A DNA stretch of 64,000 nt. It comes from Nocardiopsis_B sediminis (GTDB lineage Bacteria; Actinomycetota; Actinomycetes; Streptosporangiales; Streptosporangiaceae). Within the stretch, counting starts at the first letter, position 1, and the number at the start of each line of letters is the position of its first letter. The notes under the pieces are model-generated. The model saw nothing but the letters and a program-made list of their open reading frames with translations. It ran no database searches and was not told the origin of the DNA. Where the stretch lies: the NCBI RefSeq assembly GCF_042650565.1, contig NZ_JBHSBH010000006.1, positions 62,001-126,000 on the forward strand, given 5' to 3'. The position numbers and the translations under genes are program-made. Below, in pieces: positions 34,892 to 43,130 of this stretch.

Positions 34892-35047
34892 TGTGCCGTC
34901 CCCCTTCGCCGGTCGCTTGGACGCGGGTCCACCGTAGTCCCCGCCGCGTTTCCGGGAGATCACGGCCCCTTGAGGGGGCGCGCGAACAGGGTGATCTTGC
35001 GTACCCTGCACTCCTACACCACATACGACCGGGGGCGGGGATCGGAC

Positions 35048-36208
35048 ATGGCGACGCAGAGGCGCGGGAACGCTGGAGGCGGGCCGAAGGAGCAGAAGGC
35101 GGCCGACCTGGAGTCGACGCCGCTCGTCGGCGAGCCGCGGGATGTGCTGGCGGGCGAGCGCGAACCCGACAGCCCCGCCATCGACCTCGCGCTCAGCGGC
35201 ACCGTGTTCTTCGACATCGTCCTCACCGGGCTGGCGTCGGCGCCCGCATCGGGCACCGAGGTCGGCGCCGAGGGCATGGGGTCGTGCCCGGGCGGGGTGG
35301 CCAACCTGGCGGTGGCGGCGTCGCGCCTGGGGCTGCGCACCGCGGTCGCGGCGGCCTTCGGCGAGGACGTCTACGGCGACTTCTCCTGGGACACGCTGGG
35401 CGCACAGGAGATGGTGGACCTCTCCGCGTCGCGGCGCATCCCCGACTGGCACTCGCCCTTCACGGTGTCCCTGGCCTACCGCGGGGACCGCAGCATGGTG
35501 ACCCACGAGCACCCCTCGCCCGTCCCGCTGGAGGAGATGGCGCAGTCGCTGCCGCAGGCGCGCGCGGCGTTCGTCAGCCTGCGCCCCGACGCCGACGTGC
35601 CGCAGTGGGCGCGCGAGCAGTCGGCCAACGGGGCGCGGATCTTCGCCGACGTGGGCTGGGACGACAGCCAGCAGTGGAGCGGGTCGGTGCTGGAGCAGCT
35701 GAAGCACTGCCACGCGTTCGTGCCCAACGCGATCGAGGCGATGTCCTACACGCGCACCGGCAGCCCCGCCTCGGCCCTGTCGGCGCTGTCGGAGCACGTG
35801 CCGGTGGCGGTGGTCACCGATGGCCCGCGCGGGGCGCTGGCGGTGGACCAGGTGAGCGGCGAGACCGCCGCGGTCGAGGGGCTGGTGCTCGACGCCGTCG
35901 ACACCACGGGCGCCGGCGACGTGTTCGGGGCGGCGTTCATCGTGGGGACCCTGGCGGGGTGGCCGCTGGAGCAGCGGCTGCGGTTCGCCAACCTGTCGGC
36001 CGCGCTGTCGGTGCAGCACACCGGGGGGTCGTTGTCGGCGCCGGGGTGGGCCGACATCGCCGCGTGGTGGGGGCACGTGCACGCCGGGCACGGCGAGGCC
36101 GACCGGCGCCTGGCCGCCGACTACGGGTTCCTGACGAACCTGGTGCCGCTGCCGTGGCTGCCCACGGACCAGCGCCGGGCCAGCGCGACGATCGGCCTGC
36201 GCACCTGA
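35048..36208 (+). CDS. PfkB-family carbohydrate kinase
   Basis: This 386-residue protein is a ribokinase/PfkB-type sugar or nucleoside kinase. An atypical polar N-terminal extension of about 45 residues precedes the core (LSGTVFFDIVLTGL). The sugar-site GMGSCPGGVANLAVAASRLG is followed by the ATP/anion-hole motif DTTGAGDVFGAAF, whose Asp is the catalytic base. The C-terminus also extends past the core with DYGFLTNLVPLPWLPTDQ. ATG 35048 is the first good start; the ribosome site is GGGGATCGG. It is divergent from the GH4 gene, 156 bases away, suggesting shared control of a sugar pathway. The substrate cannot be assigned. Confidence 0.9.
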   Translation: MATQRRGNAGGGPKEQKAADLESTPLVGEPRDVLAGEREPDSPAIDLALSGTVFFDIVLTGLASAPASGTEVGAEGMGSCPGGVANLAVAASRLGLRTAVAAAFGEDVYGDFSWDTLGAQEMVDLSASRRIPDWHSPFTVSLAYRGDRSMVTHEHPSPVPLEEMAQSLPQARAAFVSLRPDADVPQWAREQSANGARIFADVGWDDSQQWSGSVLEQLKHCHAFVPNAIEAMSYTRTGSPASALSALSEHVPVAVVTDGPRGALAVDQVSGETAAVEGLVLDAVDTTGAGDVFGAAFIVGTLAGWPLEQRLRFANLSAALSVQHTGGSLSAPGWADIAAWWGHVHAGHGEADRRLAADYGFLTNLVPLPWLPTDQRRASATIGLRT

Positions 36209-36250
36209 GCGAGGCCGGAGCCGGGGCGGGGCGCCCGCCCGGCCGGCGGG

Positions 36251-36406
36251 TCAGGGCGACTTCTGCTTCTGCCACCAGCCCCACAGTGCCGTGGCCAGGA
36301 ACAGGATGACGCCGATGATCGCGAGCCAGAGCAGGCCCTTGAAGATGACGCCGATCAGGGTCAGCACGAGCCAGATCACCAGCAGGATCGCGATGAGTTG
36401 CAGCAT
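36251..36406 (-). CDS. Small hydrophobic membrane protein (51 residues)
   Basis: This frame encodes MLQLIAILLVIWLVLTLIGV, then a second hydrophobic helix (LLWLAIIGVILFLATALWGW) and a basic end, WWQKQKSP. Similar two-helix proteins of about 50 residues are widespread in actinomycetes and unnamed. GAGGTGG lies at good distance before the ATG. It converges on the PfkB gene and stands downstream of the BCCT terminator. Function unknown. Confidence 0.78.
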   Translation of the reverse strand: MLQLIAILLVIWLVLTLIGVIFKGLLWLAIIGVILFLATALWGWWQKQKSP

Positions 36407-36503
36407 GGGCCACCTCGGAGCCGGTCGTCGTCGTGACGGTTCTGCACGCTCCGCTACCCCGCTGAGCCCCGGCCATGCGGCGCAAGTGCCGGGCGCACCG
36501 CCC

Positions 36504-36559
36504 GGCAGCGCGAAGGGGCCCTCCCCGCTGGTCGGCGGGAAAGGCCCCTTCGCGCTGCC
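36504..36559 (-). terminator. Perfect 17-bp hairpin terminator after the BCCT gene
   Basis: GGCAGCGCGAAGGGGCC (36504-36520) and its exact complement (36543-36559) flank a 22-base loop that itself can form a small CCCCGC/GGCGGG stem. On the minus strand it lies 25 bases after the transporter stop. Confidence 0.85.
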
Positions 36560-36583
36560 GGCGTCCGGGTAGAAGCGGGGAGA

Positions 36584-38497
36584 CTACTCGGGCGCCGGGA
36601 TGGTGGGCTTGTCCGGCGTGGAGTCGCCGTCGGGCCGCCGGCTCGTGTCCTCCCCGGGACACTCGGAGCCCGCACCATGGACGTGGGCGCCGGTCGACGT
36701 GTCCTCAGGCACCGCCACCGGTACCTCCTCGACCGCGGAGATCTCCAGCTGGAAGTCGCCGTCGTACTCCTGGGCGCCGGTCACGACCGCCGCCGTGACG
36801 ACCTCCTGCGCCTTGTGCCCGCGCACGATCAGCGGGTCCTTTCGCAGGTCCTTGATGAGCGCCACGCACAGCAGCAGCATGACCACCGTCCACGGCGCCG
36901 CCACCAGGATGGTCAGGTTCTGGAGGCCGGTGAGCGCGCTTCCCTGGTCCCCATCGGGCCCGGCCGTGACGATCCCGACCGCCAGCATGACACCGGCGAC
37001 GGCGGCCATCAGCACGCCCCAGAACACGGTGATCCACGTCTTGGGGTCGCTGGCCCCGCGCTGGGAGAGGGTGCCCATGACGATCGAGGCGGAGTCGGCT
37101 CCGGTGATGAAGAAGACCGCGACGAGGACGGCGACCAGCACGCTGACGACCGTCGCGAACGGGAAGTTCGCGAGCAGGCCGTAGAGGCTGGCCTCCTGGT
37201 TGGCGGGGTCGAAGAAGTCCGACCCGTTCTCGAACAGGTTGATCGCGGTGCCGCCCATGATGGCGAACCAGACGAGGCTGACCACCGAGGGGACGATGAT
37301 GACGCCCGCCACGAACTGGCGGATGGTCCGGCCGCGGCTGATCTTGCCGATGAACATCCCGACGAACGGGGTCCAGGAGATCCACCACGCCCAGTAGAAG
37401 ATCGTCCAGCTCTGGAGGAACGGTGCGGCCTCGGCGTTGCTGGCCTCCGTGCGGGCCGCCATGGTGAAGAAGTCCTGGAGGTAGGTCCCGAGGGTGGTCG
37501 GGACCAGGTTCAGGATGTATACGGTCGGCCCGACGGCCAGCAGGAAGATGAGCAGCAGCGCGGCCATCAGCATGTTGGCGTTGGACAGCCACTGGATGCC
37601 CTTGTCGATGCCCGACACCGCCGACGCCACGAAGCACACGGCCAGGGCGACGATGATCGCGGTGAGGAAGCTGATGCTGATGCCCTCGATGAGCCCGATC
37701 TCCAGGAACCCGCCGGCGATCTGGAGGGCGCCCAGGCCCAGGGAACAGGCCGATCCGAACAGGGTGGCGAAGATCGCCAGCACGTCGATGGCCTTGCCGA
37801 GGGGCCCGTTGGCGGCGCGCTTGCCGATCAGGGGGGTGAACGCGGCGCTGATGAGCTGGCGGCGGCCCCGCCGGTAGGTGCCGTAGGCGATCGCCAGGCC
37901 GACGACCGCGTACATCGCCCACGGGTGCAGCGACCAGTGGAACATCGTGGTGGCCATGGCGGTGGCGGCGGTCTCGGCCTGGGAGCCCCCGCCGGTGCCG
38001 GGGGGCGGCTCCAGCATGTGGGCCATCGGCTCGGACACGCCGAAGAACATCAGGCCGATCCCCATGCCGGTGGCGAACAGCATGGAGATCCACGAGATCG
38101 TGTTGTACTCGGGGGCTTCGTCGTCACGGCCGAGCCGGATGTTGCCGTACCGGCTGAAGGCCAGCCAGAGGGCGATGACGACGAACGCCGAGGCGGCGAG
38201 CACGAACGCCCAGCCGCCGTAGTGGATCAGCCCGGTGAGGCCGGACGACGAGATCTCGCCCAGCCCTTCGGCCGAGAGCACGCCCCAGGCCAGGAACGCC
38301 AGTGCCGCCGCGCCGGCGACGGTGAAGACGACCCAGTCGGTCCGGGGCTTGGCCGCGTCCGCGGCCCCATGGAGCGGGGGCTCCCACAGCAGGTCTTCCG
38401 TGGTATAAGGCGACTCGTTCACGGACGTGCCGTTGGTATCTCCACCGGGGGCACCTGGGCCGTCCCCGGGGGGTCTGGTGGTGTTGTTGTCCGCCAC
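36584..38497 (-). CDS. BCCT-family betaine/choline/carnitine transporter
   Basis: This 637-residue sodium- or proton-coupled transporter takes up quaternary ammonium compounds, used as osmoprotectants or nutrients. It has about 12 helices. The Gly-rich cation motif is MGIGLMFFGVSEPMAHM, and the family signature is FYWAWWISWTPFVGMFIGKI followed by SRGRTIRQF. A long acidic N-terminal tail (about 50 residues) and a soluble C-terminal tail of about 90 residues could sense osmolarity, as in BetP; that is inference. Start GTG 38497 has only a weak ribosome site. A GC-rich hairpin in the leader (38561-38582) and a strong terminator bracket it as a single-gene unit. Confidence 0.93.
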   Translation of the reverse strand: MADNNTTRPPGDGPGAPGGDTNGTSVNESPYTTEDLLWEPPLHGAADAAKPRTDWVVFTVAGAAALAFLAWGVLSAEGLGEISSSGLTGLIHYGGWAFVLAASAFVVIALWLAFSRYGNIRLGRDDEAPEYNTISWISMLFATGMGIGLMFFGVSEPMAHMLEPPPGTGGGSQAETAATAMATTMFHWSLHPWAMYAVVGLAIAYGTYRRGRRQLISAAFTPLIGKRAANGPLGKAIDVLAIFATLFGSACSLGLGALQIAGGFLEIGLIEGISISFLTAIIVALAVCFVASAVSGIDKGIQWLSNANMLMAALLLIFLLAVGPTVYILNLVPTTLGTYLQDFFTMAARTEASNAEAAPFLQSWTIFYWAWWISWTPFVGMFIGKISRGRTIRQFVAGVIIVPSVVSLVWFAIMGGTAINLFENGSDFFDPANQEASLYGLLANFPFATVVSVLVAVLVAVFFITGADSASIVMGTLSQRGASDPKTWITVFWGVLMAAVAGVMLAVGIVTAGPDGDQGSALTGLQNLTILVAAPWTVVMLLLCVALIKDLRKDPLIVRGHKAQEVVTAAVVTGAQEYDGDFQLEISAVEEVPVAVPEDTSTGAHVHGAGSECPGEDTSRRPDGDSTPDKPTIPAPE

Positions 38498-38560
38498 GTT
38501 GATCGGCGCCTAAGGCGCCGCCTCCTCTCGCAGTGCGCGCCGGACCGCGTCTCCATCCGC

Positions 38561-38582
38561 GGCGCCGGCCGAGGCCGGCGCC
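38561..38582 (-). promoter_or_regulatory. GC-rich hairpin in the BCCT leader
   Basis: GGCGCCGGC-CGAG-GCCGGCGCC forms a perfect 9-bp stem with a four-base loop, about 65 bases upstream of the start codon. It could influence transcript stability or initiation; role unproven. Confidence 0.4.
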
Positions 38583-38958
38583 CGAATGTGGCGCATCCAG
38601 CACAAGTGCTGTGGAACAGGCGCTTCTTACCCCTCTAAGGAGATCTCGAACGCGTCGGTCGCACCGCGTCGCGGCCGCATTCGGCGCACATCATCGTCGT
38701 GTATCGGTCAATAGTGCGACGAGTAGGTCACACTGCGCCACGCGCCTCGCCTGTGGCGTCCGGAACCGGTCAGGGCACCGCCGGTGCGGCGGCGCGGTGG
38801 TCGGCGCGCGGAAGTGCGCGGCGCTGCGCGGCGGAGGGGTCGCCTCCGGGCGCGCGGCTGCCCAGCGTAGTGGCTCAAAGGTAAAAACGTGACCTTATGC
38901 GCCTTCGGGGCCAATCGGTCATGTGTGGAAATGGGCGGACCTCGGGTTCTGCGGTCGC

Positions 38959-38995
38959 CGGGTGGTCATCCGCAAACGGCCCGCATGACCACCCG
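38959..38995 (-). terminator. Hairpin terminator after the exonuclease gene
   Basis: CGGGTGGTCAT (38959-38969) pairs with ATGACCACCCG (38985-38995) around a 15-base loop, 47 bases beyond the stop of the leftward exonuclease gene. Confidence 0.7.
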
Positions 38996-39041
38996 AAAGG
39001 CCGTGCGGGCCGCGGCGGGGCCGCGCACCGCGGCGGATGGC

Positions 39042-39887
39042 TCATATGGCCGAGATGGGCCAGTCCCCGTCGATCACCCTGCCGTGCCCGGGACGGCGGC
39101 GGTCCAGCCACTCCTGCCGGCTGCGGGCGTAGGCGGCGGCCCAGTCGATCTGGCGCTGGTGGAGCTCGGCCAGGCCCAGCGCCGCGATGTCGGGGCGGCG
39201 CGCGCCGATCTCGCGGGCCACCTCGAGGCAGGCCACGGCGTCGCCGTGCGCCGAATGGGCATCGGTCAGGTCGACGCCGTAGAACTCGCACATGGCGCCG
39301 AGGTTGCGCGCCCCGCGGCGGTAGGGGTCGACGCCGCGGTCGATGACCAGGGGGTCGATGATGGCCGAGAGCGGGCCCGAGAGCCGGTCGTCGAGCGACT
39401 TCATCCCATAGCGCCGCAGCTCCTCGCTGAGGACGACGAGGTCGAAGGGCGCGTTGAAGATCACCAGGCCGCGCCCGGCGAGCAGGTGCCCGGTCAGGGC
39501 GTCGGCGATCTCCTCCAGCGCGTCCTCGGCGCGCACGCCCTCGTCGCGGGCGCGCTCGGTGGAGATGCCGTGCACCGCGACGGCGTCCTCGGGGATCTCG
39601 CGGTCGCCGGGGTCGACCAGCCAGGTGCGGGTGGCACCGGTGGTGTCGACGAGCGCCGCCGACACCAGGAACGCCTCACGGGGGACGTTGGAGGAGGTCT
39701 CGGAGTCGAACCCGGCGAGGTCGCCGGTGTGCCACCCCAGGTGGCCGCCGCGCGGGGGCGGGACCGGCTTGGGTTCGTGCTCCGCGCAGTAGGTGCGCCA
39801 CCGCCCGTCCTCCTTGAGGACGACACCGGCCTCGGCGGCGACGGCCGTCCCGCAGGTGGTGCAGCTTCCCGGATAGCGGTTGCGCAT
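39042..39887 (-). CDS. DnaQ-like 3'-5' exonuclease with N-terminal Cys cluster
   Basis: This 281-residue protein has a DEDD-type exonuclease domain as in DNA polymerase III epsilon: Exo I is GFDSETSS (Asp-x-Glu), Exo II is FNAPFDLVVL, and Exo III is AHSAHGDAVACLEVA (His-x4-Asp). The N-terminus (CTTCGTAVAAEAG then WRTYCAEHEP) looks like a small zinc-binding module with CxxC and a distal Cys/His, not found in the replicative subunit. It is probably an accessory nuclease in repair or RNA turnover. ATG has AGGGAAGG upstream. Single gene with its own terminator. Confidence 0.88.
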   Translation of the reverse strand: MRNRYPGSCTTCGTAVAAEAGVVLKEDGRWRTYCAEHEPKPVPPPRGGHLGWHTGDLAGFDSETSSNVPREAFLVSAALVDTTGATRTWLVDPGDREIPEDAVAVHGISTERARDEGVRAEDALEEIADALTGHLLAGRGLVIFNAPFDLVVLSEELRRYGMKSLDDRLSGPLSAIIDPLVIDRGVDPYRRGARNLGAMCEFYGVDLTDAHSAHGDAVACLEVAREIGARRPDIAALGLAELHQRQIDWAAAYARSRQEWLDRRRPGHGRVIDGDWPISAI

Positions 39888-40151
39888 GGGCCTTCCCTGC
39901 CTCTCTGGGTCAGGGCCATGCTAACGGCGCGCGGCGACGCCCCATGGCCGATTGGCGCAGCCGACGCCCCGACGTGAGCGACCCCGCACGGCCCGGGCGC
40001 CGCCCGGCATAAGCGGCGGACCCCCGCTCGCAGACATAAGGCCGGGTCACAGGGGTACGCATCTGTAACGCGTGCCCCGCCCCCAGCGGGGAGGCGTACC
40101 GGAACGTCGCGGTCCCGAGCCGCACAGCCCAGAGGGATAGGGAGTATCCGG

Positions 40152-40373
40152 ATGAGCCTGGACGAGGCGTCCCGCCAACTCGAAGCCGCGGTCCATGATG
40201 CCCGCGTGTCGTTCGACTGCATCGCGCTCGGCGAACTGGAACGGGCGCACACGAGCGCGATCACCGCACGCGCGGCGGTCGACGCAGCGGAATACGCGAT
40301 CCGGGTGGAGGTGGAACGGCGCGCAAGCGAAGAGGAGGGCGCCACCGCCGCCCGAGAGGAAGCCCAGGGGTGA
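40152..40373 (+). CDS. Small acidic hypothetical protein
   Basis: This 73-residue, almost entirely helical protein (LDEASRQLEAAVHDARVSFD, then DAAEYAIRVEVERRASEEEG) could form a coiled coil. AGGGAG lies nine bases before the ATG. I recognise no family. A 20-bp GC-rich tandem repeat starts seven bases after its stop. Confidence 0.55.
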   Translation: MSLDEASRQLEAAVHDARVSFDCIALGELERAHTSAITARAAVDAAEYAIRVEVERRASEEEGATAAREEAQG

Positions 40374-40380
40374 CCGGCCC

Positions 40381-40440
40381 CGCCGGGCCCGCCCCGGCCC
40401 CGCCGGGCCCGCCCCGGCCCCGCCGGGCCCGCCCCGGGCC
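40381..40440. repeat. 20-bp GC-only tandem repeat, three copies
   Basis: The unit CGCCGGGCCCGCCCCGGCCC occurs as two exact copies and a third with a changed end. It consists only of G and C and is intergenic. Such tracts often vary in copy number and are hard to sequence, so the count may be wrong. Confidence 0.9.
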
Positions 40441-40534
40441 CGGCGGGACATCGGCGCCCCGGGGTGTCCCGCGGGCCGTCCACACCCCTTGATCCCATCG
40501 AACGTGTGTGCGATGCGATGGGTATGCTGGAAGC

Positions 40535-40906
40535 ATGTCCGACCAGCAGTTGTCCCCGGACTGGCCCGCGAGTGTGCATCCGCCCGGGTCGGAGTCGTTC
40601 GAGCAGACCGCCGTCGTCTGGCTGTTCGACCACGTGCCCGCCGACTACCGGTTGCACGGGGTGCTGCGCCGCCATCCGGTCGCGCTCTCCCGGATCGCCC
40701 GCCGCCACGTCGCCGCCGCGCTCGAAGGCGCGCGCCAGGGGTATCGCACCACCCGGGTCGACCTGCGCGACCACCTGCCCACGCACGCCATCGACCAGGT
40801 CATGAACGCCTACATGGCCGAAGGTCGGCGCATGGCGGGGCTGCTGCGGGAGATCGAGGCCGTCGACGACGCCCTGCGCGCCGCCGCCGGAAGGCCCGAG
40901 GAATGA
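40535..40906 (+). CDS. Conserved hypothetical protein of 123 residues
   Basis: The protein contains AVVWLFDHVPADYRLHGVLR, RHPVALSRIARRHVAAALEG and RTTRVDLRDHLPTHAIDQVM, and is helical. I recall similar short proteins of unknown function in other actinomycetes. ATG 40535 is chosen because the conserved-looking part begins here; GGAAG is very close upstream. A further ATG-initiated extension to 40508 is possible. No operon partner. Confidence 0.7.
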   Translation: MSDQQLSPDWPASVHPPGSESFEQTAVVWLFDHVPADYRLHGVLRRHPVALSRIARRHVAAALEGARQGYRTTRVDLRDHLPTHAIDQVMNAYMAEGRRMAGLLREIEAVDDALRAAAGRPEE

Positions 40907-40959
40907 GCCCCGGCGGCGCCCCGGCCCCGCGCCCGGCCGTACCCGCGGCGCCCGGCCGG

Positions 40960-41559
40960 CTACACCGTCACCCGCACCACCACGGCGGGCTCGGTGCCCG
41001 TGTTGATCAGGCGGTAGCCGTCGCCCGAGCCCAGGACCCGGGTACGGCCCGGCGCCAGCTCCTGGATCGCGAGCATCTCGCCGCCGGCGGCGACCGCCAC
41101 CAGGTGCGCCCGGCCGTGCGCCAGGCGCAGGACCGCGGGCCGGTGGGCGCCGTCGGCCGGAACCACCGTGAACCCGTTCGGGTCCAGGACGGCGGCGGTC
41201 ACCTTCATCCGGCCGGTCACCCCGCGCCGGGCCGCGCGCGGGGCGGGCTGCCAGTGGTCGCGCCGGCGGGGCCACAGGGTGGGCCGGACCAGCGCGGCCG
41301 ACGCCGTGCGTGCGGCGGCCGCCAGCCGCCCCACCGTCGGCAGGCCGCGCCCGGCCAGGTGGGCGTAGCCGCTGGCGAGCCCGGCCTGCACGATGTCGCC
41401 GATGCCCTCCGGCGACGGCACGGGTGCGGCCGGGACCGCCGGGGCGGCCGAGGCGATCGGAGCGACCGGGGCGGCCTGAGGGGCCGCCGCCCGGTGCGGG
41501 CGCGGCGCATCGATCGTGGCGGAGGACGGACGGGCGGGCGCGGAAAGGTCGTACGACAC
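40960..41559 (-). CDS. Hypothetical protein with Pro/Ala-rich N-terminus and cupin-like C-terminus
   Basis: This is a 199-residue protein. About 50 N-terminal residues are low-complexity (AAAPQAAPVAPIASAAPAVP). The C-terminal half alternates short hydrophobic strands: KVTAAVLDPNGFTVVPADG, RPAVLRLAHGRAHLVAVAAG, ILAIQELAPGRTRVLGSG-like text and TGTEPAVVVRVTV. That reads like a small beta-barrel, possibly a degenerate cupin; this is inference. Start GTG 41559 has AAGGA upstream. It is convergent with the 123-residue protein gene. Function unknown. Confidence 0.6.
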   Translation of the reverse strand: MSYDLSAPARPSSATIDAPRPHRAAAPQAAPVAPIASAAPAVPAAPVPSPEGIGDIVQAGLASGYAHLAGRGLPTVGRLAAAARTASAALVRPTLWPRRRDHWQPAPRAARRGVTGRMKVTAAVLDPNGFTVVPADGAHRPAVLRLAHGRAHLVAVAAGGEMLAIQELAPGRTRVLGSGDGYRLINTGTEPAVVVRVTV

Positions 41560-42287
41560 GTGGAACGGTCCTTCATGGGGCCGGCCGCCGGGTACGCGGA
41601 CCGGGGTACGCGGATGCCGGAGCCGGCGGGTGGAAACGGGTGGTCTGCACGTCCGGCCCGCGAGCGCGTGGGCACGTCAGCGGGCGGAACTCCGGGGTGC
41701 CGGAACGGGCCCCCGGGAAAAACGGCGGATCGAGCGGGTACGCGGGAAAGCGGTCCGGCTCAGCGGTCGCCGCGACACGGCGGACACGGACACAGCGCAC
41801 CGGCCACACGGCGAGCGGCCACGAGGGCGCTGCGAGCCATGACGGTCCGGACCAGGCGGGTGCGCGGGTGCATGCGCGTAAGGACATCAAGTCGCCGCGG
41901 AGGTGTCAACCTGTTCGCCCGCGCTCGCGTGTCGGATGTGTCACTGCGGCGACGCCGTCGTCTCGCACCGCTGATCGGACCCCCTCAGCCCGCCCGGAAT
42001 ATGGGTATCCGTCGGGACCAATTTTTCGCAAACACATTGCGATGCCCTGGTATTCGGTGATGGCATTAGGGTGCTCCGGCGTCGGGACGCCCTACCAGGG
42101 CGGCGAAGGCGCCGGACGAACGTCATCCGGGCCGCACGGCCGGTACCGGACACGAGCACGGCGGACCGCTGCACGCGGACCGCGTGGTCAACGGCGACCG
42201 AGCCCGCATCCCGGTCGGCGCGAGGGGCGGAGGCGCCCGCACGTCGGATGAGCACAACCCCGCCCGTGCGGGACGTGCCGGAGGTGA
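41560..42287. other. 728-bp intergenic region without a supported gene
   Basis: Several frames stay open but none has a credible ribosome site plus protein-like composition. The stretch 41980-42070 is clearly less GC-rich than its surroundings (AATATGGGTATCCG, CCAATTTTTCGCAAACACATTG) and may hold promoters for the gene at 42288 or a small RNA. Confidence 0.5.
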
Positions 42288-42986
42288 GTGGTGGGGGACG
42301 GCGGATCGATCCGCTCCGGTGCGGCCGGAGGGCCCACCGCGGCCCCGGGCGCCCGGAGGGTGCGGTTCGCGGTGCGTGCGCTGATCGCGGCCGGCGCCGG
42401 CGTCATGGCCACGGGCTTCATCGACTGGCGTGCCGGCCTCCTGGTCGCCGGGCTCACCGCCCTCACCTACGTCCTGCTCGCCACTGCCGTCCCGCGCGCC
42501 CCGAGCGTTCCACGCACCCCGATCGCCCCGCGCGTCCCGCCGGCGGGCGGCGGCGGGCCCGAGCGCTCCTTGCGGGAACTGGAGCGGCGGGGCTACCGGC
42601 TGGTCCGCGACGGCGCGTCGCGCCACCTGGCCATCGGGCCCGGCGGCGCCTACCTCCTGGAGGCCCTGGCACACCCCTACCGGCTGGTGGGGCGCGCGGG
42701 CGGGTGGCGCATCGACGGCCGGCCCGCCGGGCACGTCTCCGACCGCGCCGGGGCCCGCGCCGCCCGGCTGGACCGCCTGCTGGGCGTGCCGGGCACCGAC
42801 CCCGGCCCCCCGGTGGTCCCCGTGATCCTGGTCGCCGGGCACCTGCCCGAGCCCGTCATGCGCTCGGGACGCGCGGTGATCGCCCGCCCGCACGGCGCGG
42901 TCCGCTACATCCTGGACCGCCCCGACGTCCTCGGCCCCGCCGACATCGACGTCCTCGCCGACACCGCCCGTACCCGGCTCCACTGA
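42288..42986 (+). CDS. Membrane protein with a NERD-like C-terminal domain
   Basis: This is a 232-residue protein. Two adjacent hydrophobic segments (about 28-45 and 48-66) precede a soluble domain. RSLRELERRGYRLVRDGASR, HLAIGPGGAYLLEAL and PVIPVILVAGHL-like text are arranged like the nuclease-related (NERD) domain, in which a Gly/Ala-Pro-'G'-V/A-hydrophobic motif follows a long helix. Catalytic residues are not obvious, so nuclease activity is doubtful. GTG 42288 follows GGAGG closely; GTG 42291 has better spacing. Role unknown. Confidence 0.65.
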   Translation: MVGDGGSIRSGAAGGPTAAPGARRVRFAVRALIAAGAGVMATGFIDWRAGLLVAGLTALTYVLLATAVPRAPSVPRTPIAPRVPPAGGGGPERSLRELERRGYRLVRDGASRHLAIGPGGAYLLEALAHPYRLVGRAGGWRIDGRPAGHVSDRAGARAARLDRLLGVPGTDPGPPVVPVILVAGHLPEPVMRSGRAVIARPHGAVRYILDRPDVLGPADIDVLADTARTRLH

Positions 42987-43130
42987 CACCCGGCGCCGGC
43001 GACCTGGTGGCCAGGTCGGCCCGCCACGACACGCCCGGGCGCGCCCGGAATCACGGGAAACGTCCGGGGACGCCACGCGATTCGGCGAGATCACGGCCGA
43101 TGCCCGGGAAGAACCGTAAATTCGTGAACC

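Larger units (their letters stand above)
38498..39041. other. 544-bp intergenic region upstream of the BCCT transporter
   Basis: No gene is visible. It holds a leader hairpin of the transporter, an AT-richer patch around 38600-38720 that probably carries its promoter (ATCGGTCAATAGTGC at about 38704 is suggestive), a GC-rich stretch, a second AT-richer patch at 38876-38940, and the exonuclease terminator. Confidence 0.55.

Noticed and set aside
40195..42060. 621-codon plus-strand frame across the small-gene region
   Set aside because: It crosses the 20-bp tandem repeat and opposes or overlaps three better-supported genes; Arg/Pro-rich shadow.
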